From the NCBI RefSeq assembly GCF_003473485.1, contig NC_053042.1, forward strand, positions 45,967,762 through 46,031,761: a stretch of DNA of 64,000 bases. The letters are read 5' to 3'. Made by a program: the position numbers and the translations under genes. Below the pieces are notes generated by a model that made no database searches, was not told the DNA's origin, and worked only from the letters and a program-made list of their open reading frames with translations. Numbering within the stretch: position 1 is the first letter of the stretch; each line of letters begins with the position of its first letter. Below, piece after piece: positions 11,756 through 23,793 of this stretch. The stretch is from Medicago truncatula. Lineage: Eukaryota > Streptophyta > Magnoliopsida > Fabales > Fabaceae.

Positions 11756-12468
11756 GAAATGTGATTTTTTTTCTTCCACTAAACAAACAATTTCTTCATT
11801 TTTATTAAAATAATAATAATATAAAAATGAAAAATTCCTTCTATTTTTCTTAGTTCGGACATATGAAAATTTTAACTTGTCAGACAGAGTTGTGATCTGT
11901 GTGTTTAAAAAATATTTGTTGGAAGATGTCAGCACCTTAAATGACAATCTTTTTTCTTTTTAATCTTTGCTTTGAGCAAATAAATCACATAAACAAAAGA
12001 TAACATTTTTACAAATAAATCTCAAAACACATGAATGTGTAGACCACATTATAAGGTTGTAACTCAATAAAAACGTTAAGAGAAAATATTACAATAACAT
12101 TCAAAAACATAAAATAAAAAAATAGTAAAACTTCAATCTTATGTTATCCTTATCTCTATCTCTATCTCTATCTCTATATACATGTATTATAAACTACACT
12201 TTGGTTACATGACACCTCACCAATACCCCTCTTTCTAACTAATTTTCTATAAGCATTCACCATGTGGCTCTCTCTTTTCCTTTTCCCTATTTTCCATCTA
12301 TCTATTTATTACTACATATTTACATATGTTAATTCTTATAATTCTTAAATATGTAACTGAAAATAGAGTGAGCTTTGTAACTCCTTCCACTATTCATTAA
12401 TTAAGGGAATGTGATAATAATAATAATTTTGTAAAAAAATTACAATAATAATAATAACAATAATAATA
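11756..12468 (+). repeat. Large direct repeat, copy B
   Basis: Second copy of the block at 8605-9248. It differs by small indels, a TATCTC microsatellite near 12150-12180, and an extra segment of roughly 75 bp near 12330-12405 just before the shared GATAATAATAATAA tail. No tRNA primer-binding site follows copy A and no polypurine tract precedes copy B, so an LTR pair is not supported. A duplication or two copies of an unknown repeat are better readings. Confidence 0.85.
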
Positions 12469-13195
12469 TTGGGTATTGTTTACACTTTAATATTAGCGGA
12501 ACTTATTCAAACATAAGTTTATTAAGATTCACATTCATGTTTATATTCTAAATTTAAATTTTAATATTTGTTATTCTTTTATGAAAAGGGTAATATTTGT
12601 TTTATCTATAAATCTAAGGCTATACTTTTTTTTCCTTCCCATTCTTGCTTCTTCACGTGCGCCATATTCGGATTATAAAATCTCAAAAATTAGAGGATTT
12701 TTGAAGGTATTTTAATGTGTTTTGGAGGGTCTATAGGACGTTTTACATTGTTCGGATTATAAAATCTGAAACTCATATGACCTGTGAGAAACTAGTAGTT
12801 TTTCCACCCTCATTTCTTCTTGTGTGTGCGCGTGATTAAAAAATTGACTCAATTGTAAAGGTGTTTTTTCTTTTTTGCGGGTGGTGACGAGGAAAATATG
12901 AAAATAGTTTGGATAAGATAAGATGGGAGAAGGTGTGCTTAATTAATGTGTCAAGGTGGGTTTGGTGTCAAGAATCTGGAGGTTTTCAATACTTCATCAT
13001 TGTCAAAATGATTCGAAGACGCTTCAAGATAGTATTTGTGGAATGCCTCAAATATGCACCATTGACCCTACTTTCTTCTTAAGAAATTCATCGAAAGACA
13101 TGTCCTTCCACTCTACAATAGCATGGGATAATTTTTCTGAAATATGTCCACCTGAAACCCACCCGGACCGAAGCATATCACTATAAGAATTCTCT
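12469..13195. other. Intergenic stretch without recognised gene
   Basis: This is AT-rich at first and more mixed from 12880. The phrase cggattataaaatctcaaa/cggattataaaatctgaaa appears twice (12669 and 12755). A 76-codon open frame at 12956-13186 resembles nothing I recognise. Confidence 0.4.
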
Positions 13196-13578
13196 AAGGC
13201 TTTGTTTGCAAGTTTGGAGAAGAAGTGAGGGGGTTTTTAGAGAAAAAGAAGAAAGAACAAGTGGAAGAAATAAAGTACATTGAAAAGAGAGGGGTTTAGG
13301 CGTTAATTTTTCTTCATAATACAAAACCCTCCTCATTTAGGGAACTAAAGAGTTGTATTGGAGGAGAGTTTTGGACGGTTTATATGAATTCTTCAAATTT
13401 AATTTATACTGTTATAATATTATTAATATTAAAAATATACGAATCATAAAAATTCGTTTATCATTTTCTAAAATAATACTCTTTCAAAAATATGTGAAAG
13501 ATTTCTCCATTTTTCTCTATAATTTTCACCTCTTAGAGTTTTTCCTTCCCCTCCCCTCCAAACGCTCAAACAAATTCT
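13196..13578. mobile_element. MITE with AAGGCTTTGTTTG / CAAACAAATTCT ends
   Basis: The left end AAGGCTTTGTTTGCAAGTTT and right end cctccaaacgctcaaacaaatt are imperfect inverted repeats, flanked inside by G-rich (agtgaggggg) and C-rich (tccccaccct-like) subterminal tracts. It is about 380 bp with no ORF of interest. This is a typical non-autonomous DNA element layout in legume intergenic DNA. Confidence 0.5.
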
Positions 13579-13933
13579 AACAGTGAAGTGTTGTCAAATC
13601 TAAAGCCATCAAGTCTTACCAATACCAAATGGAGAAATAAGTAGAGGGTGACGACAAAACAAGTTTATCTGATCTAGCACATTGGCAACTACATTGAAAC
13701 CCCTAACCTTCATCATCATTTGCTAAGGTTCTATCCAATCCATCCAATGTCTATAAAAGAAAAAAATTATGATGGCTCAATCAATGAAGGTTGTGTGTCT
13801 AGTTGGCAAAGAGTTGACATTTTAAAATATATCATATTGTCATTAAGATCTTTGACAATTTAGTAGGTGTAAAAGTATATTCTCAGTTTTTAAAGAGTGA
13901 TTTGTTTATAGAATACATCATCCATCTTAAATT

Positions 13934-14219
13934 ATACTTCTTCCGTCCTAAATTGTATGACGTTTTGGACATTTCACACATATTAAGAAATGTAATTAAT
14001 ATTGTGTGGGAAAGAGATATTATGAGTTGTTTTACAAAATTATCATTAATAAATGATATGGGAAAGATAAATGAAAGAATTGAAAAAAGAAAGAGTAATA
14101 AATAGTTAAGGATATAATAGAAAAAATAACATTAATGTTTCATTGGTATTCTAAAGTGACATACAATTTGAGACGAATATTTTTTCTAAAGTGACATACA
14201 ATTTTGGACGAAGGGAGTA
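13934..14219. mobile_element. Stowaway-like MITE, copy 1
   Basis: The ends TACTTCTTCCGTCCTAAATT and ttttggacgaagggagta are inverted repeats, next to TA. The body matches the reverse complement of 58942-59226 closely over most of its length, for example the phrase GATATTATGAGTTGTTTTAC and the segment ending AGTTAAGGATATAATAG. It has no coding content. Confidence 0.8.
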
Positions 14220-14249
14220 TGTAGTTTTAAAAAAAATCATAAATTATAT

Positions 14250-14474
14250 ATCATTTTACAATATCGACGAAGTATTAATGTTATTTTTTTTATTATATCC
14301 TTAATTATTATTACTATCTCTTCTTTCAATTATCTTTCTCGTATCATTTATCAAGGATAATTTTGTAAAACAACGCATAATACATTTTTCCAACACAAAA
14401 TTAATTACACTTTATTAATATTTACGTGTGAAATGCCAAAATATCATATAATTTAGTACGGATGAAGTAAATGA
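14250..14474. mobile_element. Stowaway-like MITE, partial copy 2
   Basis: This stretch shares its body with the copies at 13934-14219 (inverted relative to it) and 58942-59226 (same orientation): cttaattattattac, a TTTCAATTATCTTTCTCGTA-type phrase, ATTTTGTAAAACAAC, and a diverged end near tttagtacggatgaagta. The left terminus is badly diverged. It lies head to head next to copy 1. Confidence 0.65.
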
Positions 14475-14814
14475 TCACAGGAAAAGAAAAAGAAAAAAGA
14501 TGTTTACAAGGTCAAATTTAACAAACAAAAATGCCCAAATACATGAACGAAGTACATGAAAATGAAAAGAAAACAATGGCAAATTACTATTAAACCCCTG
14601 GACTGACTCATCAAGAGAGATGATGCATGAGCGAGTCTTGAGTCTGACGAAGTAGAGTAACTAACCGTTCTTGCTTCTCCATGTTATGACACGTGTCGTA
14701 AAAAATGGATCTTAAGAAAACAACAAACACCATCGTTCGTAACCACCTTTTCCCCCCCACTCTCTCTTTCTTCGCATTTTCATTTTTTTCATTTGCACGC
14801 AAAGCAACAACACC

Positions 14815-17800
14815 ATGATGACGACGTTGTGGTTCTCTCTTGCGGTTGTACTTCTCTTGTGGTCCCCACCGTCTTCCTCCGCCGCTACCATCAACGATGA
14901 GATAGCTAAGAATCTAATTAGAAACCTCAACCTCTTCCCTTCTCACGATATCAACATACTCGACGCCAAACCCAATGTGGAGGAGAATCAGAACAACAAC
15001 AAGATCATCGTTGAGAAGCCGCTTAAGTTTCCAAATTTCTCCGGCGAATACGACGAAGGAGTTTGCATTGATGACTTGGCTCATCGTGCTGGATATTATC
15101 CCATTCAACACTCTCATGCTGCTAAGTAATTCATATTCCATTTTTTCTCTTTCTCATTTTCAATTTTGTTATTATTTTAATTATTTTTTGCAACTCTTTT
15201 TCTTCTGTTTATTTAATTAGTAATTGCTTAAAGTATTACTTTATTTAGTGAATCATTAAAATAATTATAGATTATGTTCTCTAACTGACCCTGGGATTTG
15301 TCTTCATTGAATTTAATTGTTTAATTTTCTCTGTATCGTTTTGTGGAATAGCAATGTTGGAGAACACACAGAATTTGTGTATATAATAATATATCTATGG
15401 ATTTTATTCAATGTAAAGTTGTTTTATAAAATGTTTTGAGTATTTACACCTTGAAATTAAATAGACTCTTGATTTTGAATTATGTTGAGCAACTTGATCA
15501 TTCTGTTGGCTTGTATCTAATTTACAGTCAAATTAGTTACATTATTATCGCAAATGTTAGACGTGTAAATGTCCGACCCCCTACAATTTCAACAGGTGAA
15601 TTGGTAATTTACTTATGTTTTATATTATCACTGACTCAATCATAGTTGTCTCATAATTAATATTGTTTTTATTCATAATTACTTTCAAAACTGTTCATGT
15701 GATTGGTTGTGATTTGTTGAGAGTCTATACAAATTTAACTTTTATTACTATGTTTTGGTTGTTTATGTGCAGGATGTTCTACTTTTTCTTTGAATCCCGG
15801 AAAAACAAGAAGGATCCTGTTGTGATATGGTTGACAGGTGGACCTGGCTGTAGCAGTGAATTGGCTGTGTTTTATGAAAATGGCCCTTTCAAAATTGCTA
15901 ACAATTTGTCCCTTGTATGGAATGAATTTGGTTGGGACAAGGTATTTATATTGTTATATTTGTTTGTTGTCTTGTGTTGTGTCATTCAATTAACTGTTTT
16001 TCCTATAGTTTTGGTTTCTTGTGATCAGTATTTATTGGACATAACTAATTAATTGGTAACCTTGTAGGTATCTAACCTCCTCTATGTTGACCAACCAACT
16101 GGAACTGGCTTCAGTTACACTACCGATAAGCGTGATATTCGTCATGATGAAGATGGTGTCAGCAATGACCTCTATGACTTTTTACAGGTACTTGTATTTT
16201 CTTCAAGTGTTATGTTAGTTATTCAAAACATCGGTGCATTGGCCCTTTTTTATTAGCGTAAACGCTCATCATATTAGTGCTTATGTATAGGTTATTTTTA
16301 TAACAAAAAATAAAATAAAGTCAAGCAATTTTCATATAAGTCGAAAACAACTTTTGGACATGTCATAAGTTGTTTTCATAAGTTATCTCAAACAGTCGCA
16401 CAAGTGCTTATTTTTAGTAGATGAGGTCAAACAAGTAATCCAAACAGAACCTTAATATGATATACTTGACTTATATTTATTGTTCTATGAACATGAGTTG
16501 TATTTACAGACTTGTTTTCATTTCCTTACATTTCTTGGTCGCTGTTCTTTGAAATGCAAAACATATTGTTTCTTAGTTATTGTTATATTGGATAAGAGCA
16601 CCTTGCTAAGCTTCACCTGTGATATCTTGAGATAACATGTTTTTTCTTTTCCCTACAGGCCTTCTTTGGTGAACATCCCGAATATGCTACAAATGACTTT
16701 TTTATCACGGGTGAATCATATGCCGGACATTATATTCCGGCTTTTGCTGCTCGTGTCCACAAGGGAAACAAAGCTAAAGAAGGGATTCATATAAACTTGA
16801 AGGTTTGCTACTTTGTCAACCATTCTATTTGAGATACATATTGAAGGGTATGAAATCTTGTTTATCTTATTTGAAATGGTTGAACAGGGATTTGCCATTG
16901 GTAATGGACTCACTGATCCTGCAATTCAGTATAAAGCTTACGCAGATTATGCACTAGACATGGGTGTAATTAAACAGGCTGACTATGACCACATCAACAA
17001 AGTGATGGTTCCAGCCTGTGAATTGGCAATCAAACTATGTGGTAATTGACACGTGATGTTGTTTCTTTATCCTTTCAATCAATATAACGTTTCTTCTCAT
17101 ATATGTATGCTGGAAACTAAGGTTCTTATTGAAATGAACAAACTCATGCATTGGAGTATTTCTTTCTTTCTTTCTTTGAAATGAATGTATTTTGAGTTCA
17201 ACCTCCTTGCACAGTTCCAAATATCCAATTTTAAATTTGAATCTGAACATAGATTTTTTAAATGGATCAATCATAAGGTTCAATTCATGCTCAGGCTTGC
17301 TATTTTTTTTTAAGTAATTTAAAACTTACTACAGTTATTTTATTTAAACTGCATATATGACCTATATATAATTTAACGTGTCTTATCATATAAATACATA
17401 TTTATCTTAATATTAAATGTATATTGCAATCCAAATTTGGTGTATGATAGAACACTATGGCATCATTTGATCCATGTAGCCAACCCCACTTAGTGGGATA
17501 AGGCTTGGTTGTTGTTGTATTAAATGCATATTGCTATTCTTATATTGTTATCTATTTGACATTATATGAATTTCTTACAAAATTTTACATGTACCGCGTT
17601 ATAGTTAAATGAACTGGTTTACTATTTCCAGTCATCATGGCACCTTATAGTAATTTTTACTATCCTGATTATTCATGTAATTGAAACATCGAAGGACCAG
17701 AGGTCTCTGCTTCACTCTCATGGTAAACTAACTAGCTTTTGTTATGTTTCTTCTTAATACTTATTTTAATCCTTTCAGGCACAGATGGAAAAATCGCATG

Positions 17801-20091
17801 CACAGCTTCGTATTTTGTTTGTAATACTATATTCAATTCCATCATGTCACATGCTGGTGATATCAATGTGAGTAACTCAGTTACTTCATCTTCTGTGTGG
17901 TTTACATGTCATAGTACTTTATTTTGTTAAGTTTACAGTGTGCCGATGAACCTAATAATTAAGAGTAAGTTGATATTTGCAAGCCATCAATAGCTAATAA
18001 TTAATTACACAAGATGAAGCATGATCTAAATTACAAGCTTATTTGCAGACTTCATAGAAATTCTGATACTGTGTTAAAGAGTCACTCTTCCTAAAAAGCT
18101 TTTTGTTGTAAGTGAGAAGTGAAGAAGATTTTAATTGTGTCTTGAACAAATTGTTGCTATCTGTCACTTTTTGCTTTGCTTCCCAAAATAATTTCTTGTG
18201 GAAAAAATAGTCACCCACACACCATATTATGTTGTAGTAACAGGTTATCAGGTTATGTTTAACATGGTTAAACATGTGAAACATTTTCCCGCAATATAAA
18301 TTGTCTTCCTTATGCTGCTGCTTAATATTTAAATTATTAGGCATTTGTCTTGACATTTATGGAGAATGTGAAGTCTTGAAAGAACATGGATGTTCCATAT
18401 TTAAAATTTTGACCAGCAATTATTAACTTGTGGTGCAGTACTACGACATCCGAAAGAAGTGTGATGGGAATCTTTGCTATGATTTTTCGAACATGGAGAA
18501 ATTCCTGAACCAAGGATCTGTTCGGAAGGCACTAGGGGTTGGTGATATTGATTTTGTGTCGTGTAGTTCTACAGTTTATCAGGCTATGCTGGTGGATTGG
18601 ATGAGGAATCTTGAAGTCGGTATTCCTGCCCTGCTTGAGGATGGAATCAATTTGCTTGTTTATGCTGGGGAATATGATCTCATCTGCAACTGGCTTGGTA
18701 CGTATTTATCCATGGCCAGATTTTAGATCTGTTTTGAACTATAACATTTCATACTTGAACCTTTAAGGTGTATTGATGATTTTTTTTTTTTTTTTTTCCG
18801 GTAATATTCAACGAATAGGTAATTCGAGATGGGTTCATGCCATGGAATGGTCTGGCCAGAAAGAATTTGCAGCCTCATCCGAAGTTCCTTTCACAGTTGA
18901 TGACTCAGAAGCTGGAGTATTGAAGAATTATGGACCTCTTAGTTTTCTAAAGGTATCATTCTCTATATAACTCTTCCTTTTCTTTTGGTGCAAAAAGATG
19001 GCAAAGCCCAATCAAAACATTATATAACTCTAATCTCAAATGAACACACCCCATACATAGGTACATTACATATGTATGACTGTCTTCCAAAATCAAATAG
19101 GAAGTTATCATTGTTGTGTAAGCTATCCATCAATATTATAAGAAATGTGTCTCTTGAGGTAAGGAGTTTTTGTGTTATTTGGTTTGCTGTTGCTGTGCTG
19201 TGAGGGCAGTCAGGGTGCGAAAATCCTGCTGGTGTGTGGCTGGTTTTTTGTTTTTTCAAGAGGAGTTCCTTTGCATCAGTACTGGGAGGTATAGAGGTGG
19301 AGTTTTTGGTGTGGCTGGCTCGGCTAATATGCTGTTAGCAGCAGTGCAGTGTTCGTCTTTTTTTCATCTTGTTTTCGGTTTGGAGTAGTGAGGCACGGGT
19401 ATGCTTACGTATCCGGATGTTGCCGGGTTGCTACCCGTATGTATATTTTGTCCTCATTATTATCTAGGAGGATAGGGGTGCTTGGTTTTTGTAGGTGTTC
19501 CGTATATATGTGGCACCGTTTGCTTGTATTTTCCGTTTTTTCCGCGAGTGTTTATGCTTCTTGCATTTTCTCGCCGTGATTAATATTTGCCGTTTCAAAA
19601 AAACATATAGAGCCAGTTTGGATAAACATTTCATCAAGTACTTTTGGAGAATTAAATATCGAAATAACCTTGTAATACAAATAATGGCATCTCAAATATA
19701 AGTTAAAATTAGTTTCTGCTTCTTAATTGTTCAGAAACTCTTGTTTAACTTTTTTATAGCCACATGTGTTTATAAAAACGACTCCATTTAGTGGGATAAG
19801 ACTTGGTTGTTGTTGTTGTTGTTGTTGTTGCCGCACATGCGATCATAAAGAACTCTGTCTTTTAGATGTAATCTAGACCGTGTCTATAATTCATTTACTA
19901 CCAAATTTCCGCATAGATTGGTAAATCCTGACTCAGTTTGGTATTTGTGTAACAAAAAACAGGTTCGTGATGCTGGTCATATGGTTCCAATGGACCAGCC
20001 CAAAGCTTCCTTACAAATGCTGAAGAAGTGGACTCGGGGAACCCTTTCCAAATCTGGAGCTGATGAGGAAATATTGGTTGCAGAGATGTAA
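14815..20091 (+). CDS. Serine carboxypeptidase, SCPL47/48/49 (CP-III) type
   Basis: Nine exons with GT-AG borders and consistent phase: 14815-15125, 15773-15941, 16068-16187, 16659-16802, 16888-17041, 17779-17867, 18439-18697, 18819-18952, 19963-20091 (1509 nt, 502 residues, the usual family length). Residues 1-24 form a signal peptide (hydrophobic core LAVVLLLW). The oxyanion motif GGPGCSS is at 126-132. The catalytic triad is Ser220 in GESYAGH, Asp409 in [11 protein letters not shown] and His466 in [11 protein letters not shown]. The block MFYFFFESR at 105-113 and a short propeptide before it match plant carboxypeptidase III. It is a secreted or vacuolar S10 peptidase expected to remove C-terminal residues. 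The first ATG at 14815 is followed by a second ATG codon. Introns 4-8 hold repeat fragments, but all exons are intact. Confidence 0.95.
16239..16455. mobile_element. MITE remnant in carboxypeptidase intron 3
   Basis: The phrases gcttatgtatagg, cataagttgttttcataag and the right end aagtaatccaaacagaacc match the CATAAGC...CCAAACGG family seen at 43255-43449 and 46431-46811. The left end is unclear. There is no effect on splicing signals. Confidence 0.45.
17479..17523 (+). repeat. CACTTAGTGGGATAAGGCTT(TTG)n repeat tail, copy 1
   Basis: CCACTTAGTGGGATAAGGCT followed by a short TTG array (to about 17517) lies in carboxypeptidase intron 5. The same motif with a longer TTG array is at 19781-19830. 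Such (TTG)n tails are what I recall for the 3' ends of RTE-type LINEs or SINEs that borrow them. Only the 3' end is visible. Confidence 0.5.
19160..19608 (+). mobile_element. 5'-truncated LINE 3' end in carboxypeptidase intron 8
   Basis: This GT-rich segment ends ...ATTAATATTTGCCGTTTC plus a short A run (19601-19607). It shares with 53300-54398 the phrases GGTGTTCCGTATATATG, ggcaccgtttgcttgtat and taatatttgccgtt. It is therefore a second copy of the same LINE 3' UTR. Its 5' limit is unclear and no target-site duplication was found. It lies between exons 8 and 9 in sense orientation. Confidence 0.55.
19779..19831 (+). repeat. ATTTAGTGGGATAAGACTT(TTG)n repeat tail, copy 2
   Basis: The phrase ccATTTAGTGGGATAAGACT is followed by an array of about nine TTG units. 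It is the same repeat tail as at 17479-17523, again within the carboxypeptidase gene (intron 8). Confidence 0.5.
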
Positions 20092-21109
20092 TCTCTTCTT
20101 GCAATTAGTCTAACATCAATTTGATGAAATGAAAAGAGAACTCCAACTAGTGGGATGTTTGTTCTACTAAACAAAATTCATACCATCTTAAGTGACAGAA
20201 TCAAGGCAATGCAAGAAAAGAATGATTTATATATAATGTTATGTCTATATATGGTGTTTTGGTAAAATCTGATGTGTAGGTTGCTTACTCCCCAAACTAC
20301 AATCTAATGTTTAAATAGAATGCAAACAATATAAGGAGTTGACGTATTTATTTAATAAACAATATATTGTTTAAACGTGTTTCAAAGTTAATATTTATAG
20401 TATTATTTGGGTTGGGTCCGGTGACTGACGTGACTACACTTCAACAATGTGACGAACCAATATTCAAATTTTGGTTGGGAGAGGTATTCATGTTTAGTGT
20501 CCAACGTCTCGATTAGAATTACCTCCGATTGAGAAAACTTATTAAAAAAAATTAAAATAGTTGTAACTATAAGATAGGTACCAAATGTTTCACCAAAAAA
20601 TGTTATAATCTCATTATAAGTTTCAGTTTTTGTGTTTACCTAAATTTTTGTATCAAGAAAGTACATAAAAAAAACTAATAATTTATTCAAAATCTAAATT
20701 TTACCTAACTATATTCTTTTATAACTTAAATGATTTAATTTGTATGTGCAGTAATTATAACTATGTTTTGTTAGACATAGATTCACTCACATTTTATTAT
20801 ATAAATATTTTGAAAACAACATAACAAAGTGATATTATTAATCACAATTTACTATTTAGATATATTTTTTAGACAATTTACTTTTTGGATATTTTTTATA
20901 GAATTTTAAGAAATACATAGTATGATATATTTACACGTTTACTTACAAGTTACACATATTTTTTGACTGGTTAATATGGCAGAGATTAAACATTGTTATT
21001 AGATCACAATAAATGGATAGATATAAAACACTGTAATGTATTTATGAGTGTGCACGTAGAAGCAAACGGATAAAATAAAAGAATTTAGGAAAGTTGCAGA
21101 AGAAGCAAA
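20092..21109. other. Carboxypeptidase 3' UTR and AT-rich spacer
   Basis: The first ~250 bases are the probable carboxypeptidase 3' UTR. The rest is AT-rich and contains the promoter of the downstream gene. No gene or clear repeat is seen. Confidence 0.45.
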
Positions 21110-23793
21110 ATGATGATGTCATTTGGCCTTGGAATCTCTACGAACTGCAGCTGGTTGAGATGTCACGCCCGAATGCCTCCTTCATGTTCCATGTTTTCCC
21201 ATGTTTCAATGTCTTCTTCACCTTCTTCTTGTTCCACCTTCAACTCTAAATCTAATAATAAGCTCAACTGGACTCCAATAAGAGCATCCTCTGAAGGTTT
21301 GTCTTATTTGAGTGTATAACATAAGTTATTTTCAGCTTATTTCCATGAGTTGGATAACTTATGAAAATAATTTGACTTTATACATAAGAACTTGTATGAT
21401 GTGTACTTCATGTTATAAACACTTGAACTTGATTAAACTATTTATCCAAACATGGATGGATGGTCTTGTTGCTTTAGTTTATATTCTCATTCCTTGAAAG
21501 TTATTTGCTTATCATGCAGGACTTCCTAATGAGTTAGTTGAAGATTCAAAATTTGTTCCTATAAATGTTGAGGATCCTAGATACGGTCCACCTGTAAGTC
21601 ATGGTTAGTTTTCACTCATTTGAAATGTGATGTTTATCTGTCATGACCAAATGATTTTCAACATAAACACTTCTGCAGAAATCTCATATGGGGGATACTT
21701 TGTCCTCACTATATGTATTTACCTTTGAGAGTCTAATTTGAGTAACTTTTTTTTGTGAAAGAATTTTCAATCAATCTAACTTAATTAGGACCAAAACTTA
21801 GAATGGTTGTCGAACCCATTCATACGTAGCTAAGCGCAGGGGTTTCTTTTATTTTGCAGGCCTTATTGTTGTTGGGATTTGAAGCAGATGAACATTTTAA
21901 GGTGATATTACCATCATCCATGCAATAGGATATGATAATCCTTGTAAAGAAATGTTGTTGTAGATTCATATACTTTGTTAGTCTTGATAGATTTTACCTT
22001 AATCAAATGATTTAGAAATGCCTTCAGCTGTGCCTTTTCCTCGATCTCTCTTTTGTATCCCGTAATATTAAGTGTGTGTCCGTCCTGATCAACATACATG
22101 AATTTCTAAGTCAATCATTGCTCTGATTATTGTCTATGCTTTCAAGATGACCCAAAATGATTGATAGAGCAACTCTTCTTGAAAAATTTTATACTAAGGA
22201 AATTTCTACATGTAAAATGTTACAAGTACAGCATGAAGTCTACTTTATAATAGTATTATTGTTTGCTTATAGTGAATTACAAAATGGATATAGGCAGAAG
22301 CTTACAATGATTATCTAGTGACATCTTTCTCTAGATATATTAGCATTCAATTACTTAGCCACTATATTATTTTACATCTTTCCAAATGGGTCATTCAATC
22401 ATAGTTTATTTGAGCTTGTGCAGATTCAACAGTTTTTGAAAGAGTTAGAGGGTGAATTCCTGAAGGTAACAAACATCTTATTTAATGTCTTTTATGTTCA
22501 TATTTTATTCGCAAAGCAAGATCAATAAGTAAAATCCTATTAATAGCAGGGAGAGAGAGATTAGTTATTTGATTATTATTTCCAACAGTCTGAATAAACA
22601 AAGATTTTTCCACTTTAATGGTCAAAGATTGTTCCGATGCATAACAACTACTTCTTTCAATCTATGGTGACTTCTTTGACCTCGATAATGCAATAAGCTA
22701 CTCTTAAAAAAATAATAGAAAATGTAACATATTGCATTGCATTGTAGGTCATCTATTGTACCAAGGACATGCTTACGCATTCACTTTGGGATGTAATGCA
22801 TACAACACAAGAGAGTTTAGAAGAGGTCAAGGTAGAATTTTTTGAACACCAAGTGATGTACTATTTTCATCTAACTTGTGCTCCTTCTAAATCTGTTCAT
22901 GAATTTGTAGTTTTGTACTAACAGATATATTGATTTGTAGAAATGAATTTGTGATGAGAATAAGCTTCTCCATTGTGATTTTTGACAGCCATTTCTTATA
23001 ATTTCATCATTTATTTGCATCAATTTTTAAGCAGGTGCTCATGGTTAACTGATTATAGGTTTTCCGATATCAAATTTATGGAGAATTATCATTTGTCTAG
23101 AGTGATTATAAAATCTAATTTTCTAAGCATACCAATCAAGAACTTTGTAGCAACGACTAAATGATGTTAGTTAATAAATATGTTTCTAATGTTCGAAGAC
23201 CTTTTTAGCGTGTAGCAATATTTCTCTTTTCTTAAGTAGTGAGATGACATCCCTTACATTCCTAAATTATATTCAAATCTCTGCACATGTTCAGCATTTT
23301 GTGCCTTGCATTGCAGATAGACAAGTCACTTCCACGAATATGTTTCTTATCTGGTTTAAGTGGAGAGGAGACGATGATGTTCGTTGATGCTTTCCCTGAA
23401 ACTGGTATAGAAAATCTGTTCAGTGCTGAAGTGTTTAAGTTTAACACATTGATCTTATCAATTATGCCTTTTGGTCTGTTAACATTGAAATCATAAATAT
23501 TTCTCTCAGTTTGGCACATTTCTGTGCATGAATGATAGATCTACTGGTTTAGTGTTCACATGTAATTACTGCAATTTGAAAATTGTTTTATGCAGGACTA
23601 AAACCAGCCGCGTTTGCGGCTCTTGTTCCCAACAGTGCTAACAAACCACTATATGAGTTGATAGAAGAAATCACGGGAGATCATGAGATGTTGGTAGGTG
23701 TTTATTTTCTAGTGTCAATGTTTATCACTATCTTCTAGTTTATAGTTATGTGAAATTGTCTTTTATCATGTGCAGACCGGAGAACAGTTGTGA
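21110..23793 (+). CDS. Uncharacterised conserved plant protein, probably plastid-targeted
   Basis: Eight exons, GT-AG borders, consistent phase: 21110-21296, 21520-21593, 21860-21901, 22424-22465, 22748-22831, 23317-23404, 23596-23693, 23776-23793 (633 nt, 210 residues). Residues 1-60 are Ser/Cys-rich, poor in acidic residues and end before IRASSEGLPNE, like a chloroplast transit peptide. The mature part has PRYGPPALLLLGFEADE, IQQFLKELEGEFLKVIYCT, a middle SLPRICFLSGLSGEE and a C-terminal FPETGLKPAAFAALVPNSAN, ending TGEQL. I recognise it as a conserved plant protein, possibly DUF3783-like, but cannot name a function. Repeated short motifs (SLSGEE.MMF, AALVP) suggest a small alpha/beta fold. 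The three ATG codons at the start give no clear choice; the first is used. Confidence 0.85.
21318..21465. mobile_element. MITE remnant in intron 1 of the plastid-protein gene
   Basis: The phrases ataagttattttcagcttatttcc, cttatgaaaataatttgac and the right end ctatttatccaaaca belong to the same CATAAGC/CCAAAC group as the elements in the MOR1 introns. The ends are approximate. Confidence 0.4.

Noticed and set aside
8605..12468. The paired 0.65-kb repeats as LTRs of a retrotransposon
   Set aside because: No primer-binding site after copy A, no polypurine tract before copy B, no TG...CA ends and no gag/pol between them.
12956..13186. 76-codon open frame as a gene
   Set aside because: No domain, no splice context, and it abuts a MITE.
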